Source: Theocolax elegans
Lineage: Eukaryota > Arthropoda > Insecta > Hymenoptera > Cerocephalidae
Length of the DNA stretch: 64,000 nt
NCBI GenBank assembly: GCA_026168455.1
Contig: CM047426.1
Coordinates: forward strand, 52,063,085 to 52,127,084
Direction: 5' to 3'
Below, one piece after another: positions 1-11,096 of the stretch. The position numbers and the translations under genes were made by a program. The notes beneath the pieces were generated by a model. It made no database searches. It was not told the DNA's origin and saw only the letters and a list, made by a program, of their open reading frames with translations. How positions within the stretch are numbered: position 1 is the first letter of the stretch; each line of letters begins with the position of its first letter.

Positions 1-51
1 CAAATATGTAATACTACGATAGAGCGAAAGAATAAGCGGCTTTGTACTCAC

Positions 52-535
52 CAAGAGAGAGAGAGAGAGAGAGAGCAGGGAGGGAGAGAGAGAGAGAGAG
101 GGAGGGAGGGAGAGGCAGAGAGAGAGAGGGAATGAGGGAGAGAGTGATATAGTGCGAGAGTGAGAGCGTGTAAGAATGAGAGAGAGTGAGGGATTGCGAG
201 AGTGACAGTGAGTAAGAATGAGGGACTGTGAGAGGGAGAGAGTGATATAGTGCGAGAGTGAGAGCGAGTAAGAATGAGGGAGAGAGAGGGAGTGCGAGAG
301 TAAGAGTGAGTAAGAATGAGGGACTGTGAGAGGGAGTGAGTGATATAGTGCGAGAGTGAGAGCGAGTAAAAATGAGGGAGAGTGAGGTAGTGCGAGAGTA
401 AGAGTGAGTAAGAATGAGGGACTGTAAGAGGGAGAGAGTGAATATGAATGAGGGTTGGTGAGGGAGCGTGAGGGAGAGGTTGAGAGAGTGAGAGAATGAG
501 AGAGAGAGAATGAGAGATAGAGAGAGAGAGAGAGA
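52..535. repeat. GA/TC-rich tract A with 98-bp higher-order period
   Basis: Purine-rich tract, (GA)n mixed with GAATGA, GTGCGAGAG and GTAAGAATGAG variants. The motif GTGATATAGTGCGAG starts at 144, 242 and 340, a 98-bp higher-order period, so it is more than a simple microsatellite. It borders the 3' end of the minus-strand LINE-a. The long Ser/Leu/His reading frame across it is low-complexity translation, not a gene. Confidence 0.9.
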
Positions 536-944
536 TTGATTGATTGATGTATTTATTGGGCCAATTATGGGGTAGAAACCCTATAGGCACTAAAGCGAAC
601 TGATACATAGAGTAAAACTTTTTTTAAACTAGATAATAATATAAATTTGCATATCAAAAATATATAATAAAAACCATGACAGAGTAAAGAATTATAATAA
701 CAAAATAAAATATATGTACAATTGATTAATAAATTAATAAATTAAAACTTAAAAATAAATAACAAAATAGTTAAATAACAAAATAGTTAGCGTTCGCATA
801 TCAACCGCAATATAAAACCAAAAAGAATATATATAATGAATACAATGAATAAATAAATAAATAGTAACAAAAATGACGTATAATGACGCAATGAAATACA
901 GAAGAAATGACAGATGAAATAACACAGCAATGCTGATTAAACTT
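536..944 (-). mobile_element. LINE-a 3' UTR fragment (interrupted; resumes at 3228-3257)
   Basis: Read on the minus strand, this is an AT-rich LINE 3' UTR ending in a small hairpin (569-582, GGG with CCC), an AATAAA signal and (AATC)n, which runs straight into the TC tract. The same order ends the better-preserved LINEs later in the window. No coding sequence of this copy is seen. It is split by the LTR-like insertion at 945-3223 and appears to resume at 3228-3257 before the next GA tract. Assignment to the family rests on the 3' end arrangement. Confidence 0.6.
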
Positions 945-3223
945 TGTCACGTCGCACTGGGGATCAGGGTGCGGGTGATCAATCAAGTTAAATTATCACT
1001 TATTCAGTAAGAATATATTTAAACAATATCGGGTGCCAGTCGCGTACGTTCCGAAGTAAATTAAGCGATTCGTTACTTGCTTAAAAACGCGCAATTGGAT
1101 ACACGTGATTATTCTTACGAATATTCGGAATATAGAATAGCGAACGGCACGGCTGTAATACGCGTCTTGTAAGCCGGCTACTTCGCGCGCGAAGGGGGGG
1201 AGGGGAGAAGCTGAGGTACACTAAGTTACGCGGCGAGCAAGGCTAGTTATAATAACAGGGAAGAAGCTAGGGTACACGGGAGTTCGCGACACACACACAG
1301 GCAAGGGAAACGGCTATGAAATTTGGCACTAGGTCGCACAAATCTTTGGCGATGCTGGCACACGTGCGGCGCACACTCTTCGCTACGCTCTTTCTCTCTC
1401 TTTCTCGCTGACGTCACGTCGGTATAACGATGGTTCCGAATCGGCGGTCGGACGAGCTCTGAGCTCTCGTCGTCGTCGACGCGAGAGAGTCGCTGCGCTC
1501 ATGCGCCGTGACTACTTCGTGCGTACGCGGCATAAGGCCGCGTGCGGCTTAACGAAGATGTCCGCCGCGCACGAACGTAAACAACGACGGCGAGTTGGTG
1601 GCGACGACGACGTAGCTGTTCGGCCTTCTTCATGATGTTCTTGGCTGCCTCCTTCTTCTCTCTTGCGGTCATTGGCTCGAGGACTCGGGAATGCAGTACA
1701 GAGTGTTTACCTGGGTGAGTTATAAACCGTACGGCTACTCGGTTTATATGTTGTTGTCTCACCTAACCTCTCCTCTGCACCCATCCTATACACAGCTGTT
1801 TAACTGCTGTGTGATCCTGTCCTCTTCCTTTGTAAGGTGCACACTGTAAGCAGTAATCTTACAGATTTATTTGCTGAATTGGATGGCTGCTGTGGGAGGC
1901 GATTGGCTACGCTGCTTCTCCAGGTGTGATGTAAAGGACTTCTCCTCACCACTTCCTGGCATTACTTGGACTGCAGGCTTCCTCTGGATCTTCCTGGAGA
2001 CTCCTGAGCTGTTGCTTTTGTGCTCGGTGATGCAGCTTCCCTGTGTGTGTGTAGGATGGTAGGGTTCGGTGAGGCTTAGGTAGGGTTCGGTAAGGCTTAG
2101 GTAGGGTTCGGTAAGGGCTTAGGTAGGGTACAACAGAGTTGAGCAAAAATTATTCGAATACGAATAACGAATAAAATGAAACGAATAATTATCTAAATAT
2201 TTTCTACGAATAAATTTATTCAACTAAAATCTTATTCGAATAGTTATTCGTTATTTACATCTATTTATTTGTAATTCGGCTATTCAATTAATCATTTATT
2301 CGTAATTCTATATTCGATATTCAAATATTCGTTTCTAAAATAGATATTTATCTTTTTGTATCAGAATTTTATTTAGATACTTTATTTACTTATTTTACTT
2401 AAATACTTAGATAATAATAGTACATTTCGTTAGTGCGTAAAATGGAGTTTTTCGCCTCGAGTGCAATCTGCAAATAATCTGAAAATATTAAATTAAAAAT
2501 CTGAAATCATTCATAAGGGCAGCTTAAAACAGAAGCAAGGGCATAGCGTTTCGATTAAAAAAAAATGATTTTTTTTCAATAATAATTAAATAAGCAATTT
2601 TTGGTCGGTAATTATTAGTCAAAAAAAGCATAAATTTTCAACGTAAATATCATAATTAAATTATAAACTAAAGGGATGGCATTCAGGATTTTCTAAGAAT
2701 TTATTCTTTTGTTTATAAAAAAAATATAAAAAATGGCCGTTTTTTGAGTCCGACAGCCCCTTAAGATTGTATTTTCATCCATGGTATCAAAAAATATTGT
2801 TATTACAAGTGTGAAAGCTGGTACTTCACTCATGCGTGTGTTACCTACGTACCCCTGTTCTGATAAACTTGCACTCGTTTGAAAACCAACGCTTTCACAC
2901 TTGTATCGAAAACGACTATTATGGGCGCTAATTCTTATACACCTAATTAATATTTGTTTGAATTTTGTACAATCATCTAGATAATATGACGAATAACGAA
3001 TATTGCAGATAGTAGATATCGCCAATAACGAATATCCCGAATAACGAATAGAAAGAAAAACAAATAACGGTTTCTATTAAATACGAATAACGCAAATAAC
3101 TAATAATACGAATAAGAATAAAATTTTATTTAGATGAATAAATAGATAATTTTTAATTCGGATAATGCTCAACTCTGGGGTACAAGCTCGCTTAACTTGA
3201 CATGCATTAAATGCATTGTCACA
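945..3223 (+). mobile_element. LTR-like TG...CA element 1 with 4-bp TSD ACTT (hAT nested inside)
   Basis: Starts TGTCACGTCGCACTGGGG and ends ATGCATTGTCACA. The 4-bp duplication ACTT lies at 941-944 and 3224-3227. Without the nested hAT it is about 1.2 kb. It shares its start and end motifs with the elements at 5427 and 50561. A terminal hairpin (GACATGCAT with ATGCATTGTC) precedes the CA end. The interior is GC-rich with a CT-rich promoter-like stretch near 1380-1400. It has no protein-coding content, and the reading frame at 1499-1762 is not conserved. It reads best as a solo LTR; a Ginger-like TG...CA DNA transposon is the alternative. Confidence 0.75.
2134..3177. mobile_element. Non-autonomous hAT-type element, 8-bp TSD GGGTACAA
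   Basis: Terminal inverted repeats CAGAGTTGAGCA at 2134 and its complement ending at 3177, flanked by a perfect 8-bp duplication GGGTACAA (2126-2133 and 3178-3185). An 8-bp TSD with a CAGNG-type end is typical of hAT. Both subterminal zones (about 2150-2350 and 2990-3160) are packed with ATTCG/CGAAT and AATAACGAATA motifs, as expected for hAT transposase-binding repeats. There is no transposase, so it must have been mobilised in trans. It sits inside LTR-like element 1 and is therefore younger. Confidence 0.9.
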
Positions 3224-3257
3224 ACTTAAACTTATATATCCAGGTGATAGAGAGAAT

Positions 3258-3264
3258 TAGAGGT

Positions 3265-3324
<60 letters not shown>

Positions 3325-3331
3325 AGATCGA
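3258..3331. repeat. GA/TC tract B between LINE-a and LINE-b
   Basis: Short (GA)n run with GAATGA variants, followed by GATCGATTGAT, which on the minus strand is the (ATC)-type tail of LINE-b. It is both the tail of LINE-b and the point where LINE-a is 5'-truncated. Confidence 0.85.
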
Positions 3332-3979
3332 TTGATAACTATATTTATTTGCGCCAAATTTGATACAACCGGATGGCTCTAATCATATAAAATAGAACAT
3401 ATAAAATAAATTAGACAACTAAAGAAGAATTAATATAACCAATAATACATATGTAAAATAATAATTCACGCTAAATTAAAATTAAAATAATCTACGTCGC
3501 AAGCATTGGACATAAAATCGGATAAGTCGCTATCCATCCTCATGGAGAAATTTTTATAATACATTTTAAAAATATTTACATTAGAGCACTCTCTTATTCT
3601 AGATATGATATTATCCCACGTTTCCATTGCTAAATAAATAAACGAAGATTTACACGCAAGATTCTTAACATTAGGTAGGTTAAAAACAGTATTTACTCGT
3701 TTGGATCTACGCAATTCAATGCCAACAAAAGCCAGCTTATCGAATAAATATTGAGGTGTTTAGGTGGCCAACAATTTATACATAAAAGACCAAGGAAATG
3801 TTTCCGTCGAACATTTAATGGAAGCCAGTTTAGCTGATCATAGAAAGGCTGCAATGCTACCTCACATATTAGATGAAAAATAAATTTAACAACGGTATTA
3901 CACATGCGTTGAACTTTAATATTAAGATAAGATGGAAGATCTAAAAATACGAGACAAGCATAGTCAAAGTGAGGAATAA
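3332..3979 (-). pseudogene. LINE-b ORF2 C-terminal fragment and 3' UTR
   Basis: Minus-strand LINE tail. The 3' UTR runs 3332-3465. Coding traces run from about 3979 to 3466 in two frames, so there is a frameshift near 3700. From the N-terminal side, the peptide carries a PHFDYAC-type motif, then PFYDQLNWLPLNVRRKHFLGLL, matching the post-RT C-terminal region of the better-preserved LINEs here (PYRLKxGWLSVExRR). The last exon-like piece ends at a stop near 3466. It is interrupted at a TTAA (3980-3983) by the large DNA transposon and resumes at 10720. It is more divergent than the c, e and g copies. Confidence 0.7.
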
Positions 3980-4518
3980 TTAAGTGGTCAAGCCTGGGTT
4001 AACTGCTCAAAAAATCGATTTTTTTTTATTAACTTTTTTAAAAGTATTTCTTACATAAAACATTATCCCAAAATTTGAAAAAAAACAAAAAGTTTTTTCG
4101 CAAGTTATAATTGAAATAAAGTAAGCATCAATAGACATTATTTCTCTAAAATTATTTTTGCAAAAAAAGACATTTTATTTTAATTTAACTAAAATAATAA
4201 TTGCGAGGTTTTCGACGTTTACATACAAGTATATTAAACGAAGCAACTATCAAGCGTAGAGTTTGGTAAAGTAGAAATCTACTTTACCATACGATTCAAA
4301 TTTAATAGTTAATAAATAAATGATTCCTTTTACTTTTATATACTGCACAAATACGTACAGTTCTATTTGAAGTAAATATTGTCTGCATTGATAAAGTATT
4401 TACATTATTTTAGTAAATACTCAGTGGATTTTAAATTAAAAGTATATTTTTAACTTTAAATTTTATTAGTTTTAAGAAATTAATTATAAGTTTATACAAA
4501 AAAAGAGCAGTAAAAAAA

Positions 4519-5260
4519 ATGCCAGACTCAAGTAACAGAATACCTGGTACATCTGCTCATAAAAAAATTATCAACATCAGTAAGAACCAACTACGATGCA
4601 CTTCCATCAACATTGATCCAGATCAAGTAAAAAGTTAAAAACTGATACCATTGAAGAAAGTAGCACAGAAAATAGAATTATTGATATATCACTACTTTTC
4701 CCAACATTAGAAGAATTTTTAGTTTGTCAGAATTGTCATGGTACAGTTAAATTTTCTGAAGTTGATGTGAGAGGTTTGGGAAGTAAAATAACAATAACAT
4801 GTACAAACTGTTTTAAGGTATTTGTTATTGATTCAAGTAGAATAGTTGGAAAAAAAAGTAACGCTCATGAAATAAATAGACGTTAGTGTACACAATGAGA
4901 ACTCTTGGTCATGGGCATGCTGGTTTAGTTACTTTTTGTGGAAATATGGATTTGCCGAGTCCAGTTTCTCACAGTAATTATGACATTATTAATACAGAGA
5001 TAAAAAATGTTTGTAAAGAAGTTGGTAAACAGTCTATGAAAGCAACTGTCGAGCAAGTATATGATTCAACAAGTCAGAATTGCCATATAAGTGTATCAGG
5101 TGATGGTTCTTGGAAGAAGCGAGGATTCAATTCTCTTCAAGGTGTTGATACTGCATGAGAATGAAAAAGTAATTGACGTTCCTCCAAAGCAATATTTTTG
5201 CAGAGCATGTGAATTGCGACCAGAAGAAGAAACAAAAGAATATAGAGTGTGGTACTTTAC
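4519..5260 (+). pseudogene. Decayed transposase N-terminal region (Mutator-like/Kolobok-type)
   Basis: An ATG at 4519 opens a short frame. Continuity is then kept only through a frameshift near 4635 and another near 4885. The recognisable order is a zinc-binding-like pair (CQNC, then CTNC about 30 residues later), an acidic/neutral linker, and an RTLGHGHAGLVTFCGNMDLP block. It continues with a YDSTSQNCHISVSGDGSWKK block that ends at a stop at 5156-5158. The SGDG-W block carries the first catalytic Asp expected in this transposase family. The downstream catalytic half is missing or unrecognisable, although weak traces continue to about 5260 before the LTR insertion at 5427. This is the only coding content of the TTAA transposon. 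It is not functional. Family recall is from memory, without a search. Confidence 0.6.
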
Positions 5261-5426
5261 GGCATGAAATATACTAATTATATTGGAGGTTTGAAACACT
5301 TTCACAAATAAGTACACATAAAATAACTTCAACCACATAATATCGCACTAAGCACAAATACACTGAGCATAACAAAACACTTGTTTATAATTTTATCTGT
5401 ATTCTGCAAATATTGTATATCTAAGT

Positions 5427-6903
5427 TGTGACGCTGCACTGGGGATCAGGGTGCAGGTCAATTAAGATGGGCAATTGATTAAAATAATAAACGTATTTAT
5501 TAATGAGATAATAATGATCGGGGTGGGCGCCAGCCGCGTTGATTCGCGACACTACCGATTACTCGCGGGTAATCGTAACTAACAATTGATATACGGCAGT
5601 ACACTCGCCGTGTCGAACCGTAGCCGAGTTTCTGCTGCTCCGGGATACGCTGTAAGGAGGGAAAGGGGAAGGACGGGAAAAGCACGGGAGGCTCGCACGC
5701 ACTTATTACGGTACACGGCGGTACCGTCAGCAGAGAGAAGAACAATCACCAACCTTTTGGAGGATCCGGGACGCTTAACCAGGACTGTGTCTCTCTCTCT
5801 CTCTTTCTCTCTCACTCTTTATGGCACTCGCACGATTTCTTAGGGAGTCGTCAGGTCGGGCCGACTGTCCGTAGAGCTCTGGCTCTCGGCGTACTCGAGA
5901 ACCCCGTGTTCGTACCGCGCGCCTGCGCAGTACGTACTCGTGCGCGGCACCTCGATCTCGCGTCGTGCGAGCGTGTCGAGTGCCGCAGTGTTCAGGCTGT
6001 ATCGTTACAAGTCAGATGTATAGCGTTTGTTAACCTGGTGCAGTGTACCTCTCGGCGATGCTGTAGGACTTCCTCCTGGGTAATTATTACGTCGTTCCGT
6101 CTTGCTTATCTCAACTAATTGGTACGGCGTGAGTTTCAGGTACGAAGCTCACCCGCCGCTGCATTGCTGCCCGACGCCGCCTCGATCATCTCTCCACGAC
6201 GACGACGTACCAGAACGACCGGTCCCAGGTCTTCAACTACTCCAGATAATTCCTTCAGTGTTGGGGTCACGCTAGTGTGCGTGTTCAGGTGTTTAGTATT
6301 TTGCAAGGTCTGCTGTACACGTTGTTTGTGTACAGCAACCTAACCTCTTTGTCCTATACTTTCCTTGTACAGCTGTAGTGATTATATACAGCTGTACACG
6401 TATTCCCTTGTCTTTGTCTTCTGCCGATTGCTGTTGATCCTCTTCCTTGCTCCTTACCCTCTTAATGCGTATTTGTTCTTATAAATATCTCTTTTACAGC
6501 TGTATCTTGCTTGGCGTTGGAGGTTCTTCGGCTTCCTGCCTGGGTACCACCTCATCGCCTTGGCTGCTATGCTGTGAGGCTTCGGAGGGTCCTGGAGGCT
6601 TCGTAGTGATCGCCTCCCTTGACTATCCTGTTGGCTGTGCCAGACTCGGAGGAGCCCACCTGATAATTTGAGCTCGCCCAAGATCCTCATCGCCAGGACC
6701 ACCTCAGTGTTGTGTGCTGTGCTTGGGAAAGGGTTATTAGACTGTGAGGGTAGGCAGGACGTAGTTAATGTGCGGATAGGTAATTAGGAAATAGTATATG
6801 GGTAGGTAGTATAGCTAGGGACTCGTTTAGCTTATCCGGGTAGGTAGGTGTTTGTCAGGGGTTCAGTCGCTCGCTCTTGACATGTGCAAAGCACATTGTC
6901 ACA
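5427..6903 (+). mobile_element. LTR-like TG...CA element 2, 1,477 bp, TSD AAGT
   Basis: Starts TGTGACGCTGCACTGGGG, ends GCACATTGTCACA, and is flanked by AAGT (5423-5426 and 6904-6907). It is the cleanest member of the family and aligns along most of its length with the element at 50561. It has a GATTAC/GTAATC stem-loop near 5563-5580, a CT-rich tract at 5789-5816, a GC-rich middle, and a terminal hairpin GACATGTGC-AAA-GCACATTGTC at the 3' end. Apparent frames at 5586-6343 and 6447-6702 overlap on both strands and are not genes. It reads as a solo LTR. Confidence 0.8.
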
Positions 6904-8106
6904 AAGTGTTGACACATTGGTTATGCTGAAATGGAGAAACAAAGAATCAATTTCTTGACATAAACAAAATATAAATTTAAGGTTATGCAAATACTTATCT
7001 GATATAATTTATTCATGCAGTTTTATAAACCACTAGTTTTTTTTACTTATTTTATTTAGATATTATATAATATAATATATATAATATATAATTCTACTTG
7101 ATATTATAATAGCTTAAAACTGAACTACAAACGTGTGGCTGGTGCACACTTCCATTAGCAGCTGTAACACTATATATGCCTCTCTCTTTCTCTATCACGT
7201 GACAAGGCTATCCGAAAAATCAATAATTTTATGGAAGACTTGTCATGTGAGAGAGAGAGAAAGAGATATTGTACACAACTGTCAAACAGTATTTGTTTTT
7301 ACTGCATTCTTTACATACTTTTAAATTTAATGCTTATAATAAAAATTATAATCATATAATATAATATAATAATCATAGTATAAATATTATTATATAAAAT
7401 AGTCATAAACTATATATAAAATAATCATGTATTAATATTCAATAATAGCTAAGTATTCTTTTAGTTTTAAAAAATTTTATTCCTCTTTTTATAAAGAAAC
7501 TGATTCTTGAAGTTGACTTTCTGTTATTTTAGATAATACATGTATATTAAAAAAATATACTGAGTATTATATTAATAAAACCAGAAAAAAGTCACTATAA
7601 ACCTATTAAATATACATATTATTAAGATTATACATACAAATTGTACGATACCTGAAGAATATGGTATTAGAATTATAAAATAAGTAAAACTTTAAATCTA
7701 ATAAGTGAAACTTTAAATGCATTTATCTCATTAATGCTTTTTTAATGATTTTAGCTTACTTGCCGCAGGATATTTCAGAGCCAGGTTGATGAATCACTTT
7801 GAAATTTTGGGGAAACTTTTAAAATATATATTTCTACGGACTTATGTTGCCCAATTTTCAAAAAGATAAGTTTTAGGTGAATGTTATGTACGTATACGTA
7901 CATAACATTCACTATTTTTCTTGTTATTATCAACTTTTATATTTAATACATTGTTATTAATTTTTTTTCAGAAAAGGAAAAACATAAGTCTGTAAACGTA
8001 TATTCCATGAACATTTTAAGCCTTATTAGACATTAAAAGATGCATTCAATGCTTCAATATCCTACGGCAACTGCAAAAATTAATCAATTTTTTAATATCA
8101 TTATAA
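6904..8106. other. Non-coding interior of the TTAA transposon
   Basis: AT-rich DNA between two nested LTR-like insertions. No credible reading frame was found. The only notable structure is the perfect palindrome at 7877-7912. Confidence 0.5.
7877..7912. repeat. 36-bp perfect palindrome
   Basis: The arm GTGAATGTTATGTACGTA is followed without spacer by its exact reverse complement. It lies in the non-coding interior of the TTAA transposon. It could be a protein-binding site or a remnant of a palindromic mini-element. Confidence 0.9.
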
Positions 8107-8995
8107 GTTTTGCGACGCTACTTTTCGTCGGGAAGAATTTAATTAGATTAAATTATAACCCGGCGGAGGTTCCGTCGTAGCGACGTTGAAAATGGCTTAG
8201 ATATCGCCGATTTGTATTTAATTGGGCGCCTGGCGATATTTAAATAAAAATGAAATAACTACTTTACAATACTACTCGGCAACCCGACAATCTCCACCTC
8301 GACTCCTCGTCACAGAGGGAATCCCGACGGCTGACCACCTCGGAACCGGCGGCTTTCAGAGTAAAGGAAAATTACTTAAAATAACACTCACGAATTTAAT
8401 CTTTAATCACAACTCATTTATTCAAGAATTCAAAATTCAAAGAAAATTATAAATTCCGGCACCGACACAATAATGAACGCGACTCGCGACCGGCTCACAC
8501 ACACGTGCACACACTCTCCATTCCGTCCGTCCGGCAAATTATAGTATTTCATATCATTATAAGTTTTGCGACGCTACTTTTCGTCGGGAAGAATTTAATT
8601 AGATTAAATTATAACCCGGCGGAGGTTCCGTCGTAGCGACGTGAAAATGGCTTAGATATCGCCGATTTGTATTAATTGGGCGCCTGGCGATATTTAAATA
8701 AAAATGAAATAACTACTTTACAATACTACTCGGCAACCCGACAATCTCCACCTCGACTCCTCGTCACAGAGGGAATCCCGACGGCTGACCACCTCGGAAC
8801 CGGCGGCTTTCAGAGTAAAGGAAAATTACTTAAAATAACACTCACGAATTTAATCTTTAATCACAACTCATTTATTCAAGAATTCAAAATTCAAAGAAAA
8901 TTATAAATTCCGGCACCGACACAATAATGAACGCGACTCGCGACCGGCTCACACACACGTGCACACACTCTCCATTCCGTCCGTCCGGCAAATAT
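8095..8995. repeat. Tandem duplication of about 456 bp, near-identical copies
   Basis: Copy 1 is 8095-8550 and copy 2 starts at 8551. They differ by two single-base indels in T runs that I can see. The duplicated unit includes 16 bp of DNA outside the LTR-like element (8095-8110) as well as its first 440 bp, so the duplication happened after insertion. It may be a very recent tandem duplication or an assembly artefact. Confidence 0.9.
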
Positions 8996-10540
8996 ATGAC
9001 AATATTATATTTAAAATATTTATATTAATTCGGCCGCCCGTCGGGCTAACCGTAACTATTACTCGCCTAATAAACTTCTCCGCTCCAATACCGCTCAACT
9101 CGAACTCACACCTCAGCTAACAACTCTTACTCAACTTTACTCTACTCAACAACGAAAATGGCTACTCAGCCTTCAAAATACTACTCTACAACTAATCACG
9201 TCTATCTCCTCGGACGATCAGGTAGCGAATCGTCGAGACCGGCTTCTTCATCCGGCTCGCGGCGTGGCTTGATCCCCAAAGTTAAGGATTTTCCTCCCCA
9301 CCCTATCGCTATCCTGCTCTATCTTACTATACTCCTTATCTACCGGCGTTGATTAGGGTGGTTGATTGCGTGATCGATACGCGTAGTCAGCCTTGATCTT
9401 ATTTCCGTCAAGGCCGATTACCCAATAATAGTGGTTTACGTCACCACCAACCTGTTCATTATTGGGTCGATCACGCAACCAATCATTCCCGACACTCGGA
9501 AGGCGCGCATTACAAATAATGAATTACCATATCGGTAACCCAGTCGGTGCTGCCGCCCCGTGCCTACCGGCTATATAATTACTACTGACTACTCCCGACA
9601 CACTCACACATAATTAATATTTAATTTATATCAGCACCATTTACAACTATATACATACTTTAAAACTAATATAAATCGCCCCAAACTCTACCGACGGATC
9701 TATATATTTTCATCTAAAATTAACTACGCTACTAATTAAAATAATCAATCTAATATTAATATACGTGCGCGCTATATACAAAATATACACCAATCCATAG
9801 GTGTGCGCGCCGTCTATATATCTATATATATATATATTCTAATATGTCGCGGTATACCGTATAAATTAGGTATACCGCGACTCCTACTCTACTCGCGCTC
9901 CCCTCGCTCCGCGCGCTCCCACCCATTATCCCACTACGGTCGCTCACTCGAGCATCTTCGCGCGCGCAACACTCTCGCTGCTCGAGTGATTTCCCCCTTC
10001 CCCGCGCACCTCGCCTAGTGCCGCACGAGCGTCGCCGTCGGTGCCGCGTTCCCCGGTATACGGGCGTAAGGTGGGGGAGCACCCTGGCTCTCCCGACTAC
10101 TAGTACGTAGTTCGGGCGTGCGCGCACCTATGCGCCATCTCAGCCGTCGTCGTCTGCTGAGCACGTGTGACGGTTGAGGTTAGGACGCCGCCTAACCTCC
10201 CGTCTTGTTGACATCAGCATCGGATTCGCCAGGTATCGTGAGACGACCTGGGCTCGGTCCTTGGCTCACGATACCTCTCGGCCGGGGTCTCGGCCGTAGT
10301 CCGCGTACTACCGTCGGGTATCGGTCGCGTCGTTCGTCGGCTCCGTGCTAAAACATACCCATACCGTGGGTATCAATGTTTATTTTTAAAAGTGCATCGG
10401 TGCACTTCGGTCCGCCTGCGAGGGATTCGCTACCTGCGACGCGATCGCGAGCTATAATAAAGTTAACAGTTATGCATGCACATGACTTGTAAATACAAGC
10501 CATGTGCATGTACTTGTGCGTTGTATTTTACAACGTCACA
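8111..10540 (+). mobile_element. LTR-like TG...CA element 3, 2,430 bp, TSD GTTT
   Basis: Begins TGCGACGCTAC, ends CAACGTCACA, with GTTT at 8107-8110 and 10541-10544. A tandem duplication occupies its first 0.9 kb. The middle carries hairpins and a GC-rich, CpG-rich promoter-like zone (about 9880-10340), including an inverted pair GGTATCGTGAG/CTCACGATACC at 10231-10273. The last 65 bp hold two hairpins. There is no coding sequence; the 76-aa frame that appears twice (8222, 8676) is only a consequence of the duplication. It reads as a solo LTR or very large LTR of the same structural family as elements 1 and 2. Confidence 0.7.
10476..10509. other. Long hairpin near 3' end of LTR-like element 3
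   Basis: ATGCACATG then CTTGT-AAAT-ACAAG then CATGTGCAT can form one 34-nt stem-loop. It is followed by a second hairpin, GTTGTA-TTT-TACAAC, immediately before the terminal GTCACA. Other family members have one terminal hairpin. Confidence 0.8.
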
Positions 10541-10719
10541 GTTTAATAACCAGGATTAAAAATGCATTATAAACATTTTTTATATTGATAAATATAATGT
10601 ATAATACATATATATTATGTAAAAAAAATTAATATGTGAGAAGAATTAAAAAAAAAAAAATTATTCTAATAATAATTATTTATTTATTGAAAACATTTAA
10701 CCCAGGCTTGACCCCTTAA

Positions 10720-10776
10720 AGCATTATTTAGCAAAATTCGAGCACGCACAAGGAGACAACTGCCTTTGTAACGTAA
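10720..10776 (-). pseudogene. LINE-b remainder, upstream coding side
   Basis: The minus-strand frame reads as a short continuation just upstream of the PHFDYAC block at the other side of the TTAA transposon. It is followed by GA tract C, where LINE-b is 5'-truncated. This is short, so the assignment relies on the transposon having split LINE-b. Confidence 0.45.
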
Positions 10777-10799
10777 AGAGAGAGAGAGAGAGAGAGAGA
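10777..10799. repeat. GA/TC tract C
   Basis: Short (GA)n run followed by (GATT)n, the tail of LINE-c read on the minus strand. It is the junction between LINE-b (5'-truncated) and LINE-c. Confidence 0.85.
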
Positions 10800-11096
10800 T
10801 TGATTGATTGATTGCTAAATCTTTATTAGGCTACGGGGGCAAGCCCCCAGAGTAGCACAAATTACATAATTAAAGTACATTAAATAACATTAAATAAAAT
10901 TTAGTTATTTGCTATAGCGCAAAAACGCAAAGGCGCAATCCGATAGACGCATAACATAAAATAAAAATAACAATAAAAATAAAAATAAAAATACATATAA
11001 AAATAAAAGTATAAGTAAATATAAAAATAAATAAAAAGCGCAGCTAAGCTATAAGTCGCTATAAGTATAAGCTATAAGCTATAATGCGTGTGCGGC
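10800..11096 (-). mobile_element. LINE-c 3' UTR with terminal hairpin
   Basis: On the minus strand: stop codon, AT-rich UTR, then a GGGGGC-TT-GCCCCC hairpin (10835-10848), then AATAAAG and (AATC)n, then the TC tract. The hairpin matches in position, but not in sequence, those of LINEs e, f and g. Confidence 0.8.

Larger units (their letters stand above)
3984..10715. mobile_element. TTAA-flanked DNA transposon (about 2.8 kb before two nested LTR insertions)
   Basis: The left end GTGGTCAAGCCTGGGTTAA and the right end, read in reverse as GGGGTCAAGCCTGGGTTAA, match at 18 of 19 positions. Each lies next to TTAA (3980-3983, 10716-10719). TTAA duplication is known for the piggyBac and Kolobok superfamilies. 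Inside are a decayed transposase-like reading frame (4519-5260) and two LTR-like insertions (5427-6903 and 8111-10540), each with its own TSD. Removing them leaves about 2.8 kb. The element splits LINE-b. The transposase resembles the Mutator-like transposase domain family, so with TTAA a Kolobok-type assignment fits better than piggyBac, but this is tentative. Confidence 0.8.

Noticed and set aside
48..608. 186-residue Ser/Leu/His-rich minus-strand frame
   Set aside because: Direct translation of the GA/TC tract; no non-repeat content beyond the LINE tail.
4886..5158. piggyBac transposase because of TTAA
   Set aside because: The visible blocks do not look like a piggyBac DDE domain and fit a Mutator-like/Kolobok-type protein better.
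5579..6702. Several 70-85 residue frames on both strands
   Set aside because: GC-rich interior of LTR-like element 2; frames overlap, have no motifs and are not kept in element 5.
8222..8906. Identical 76-residue frames occurring twice
   Set aside because: Identity comes from the tandem duplication; the peptide shows no family features and lies in an LTR-like element.
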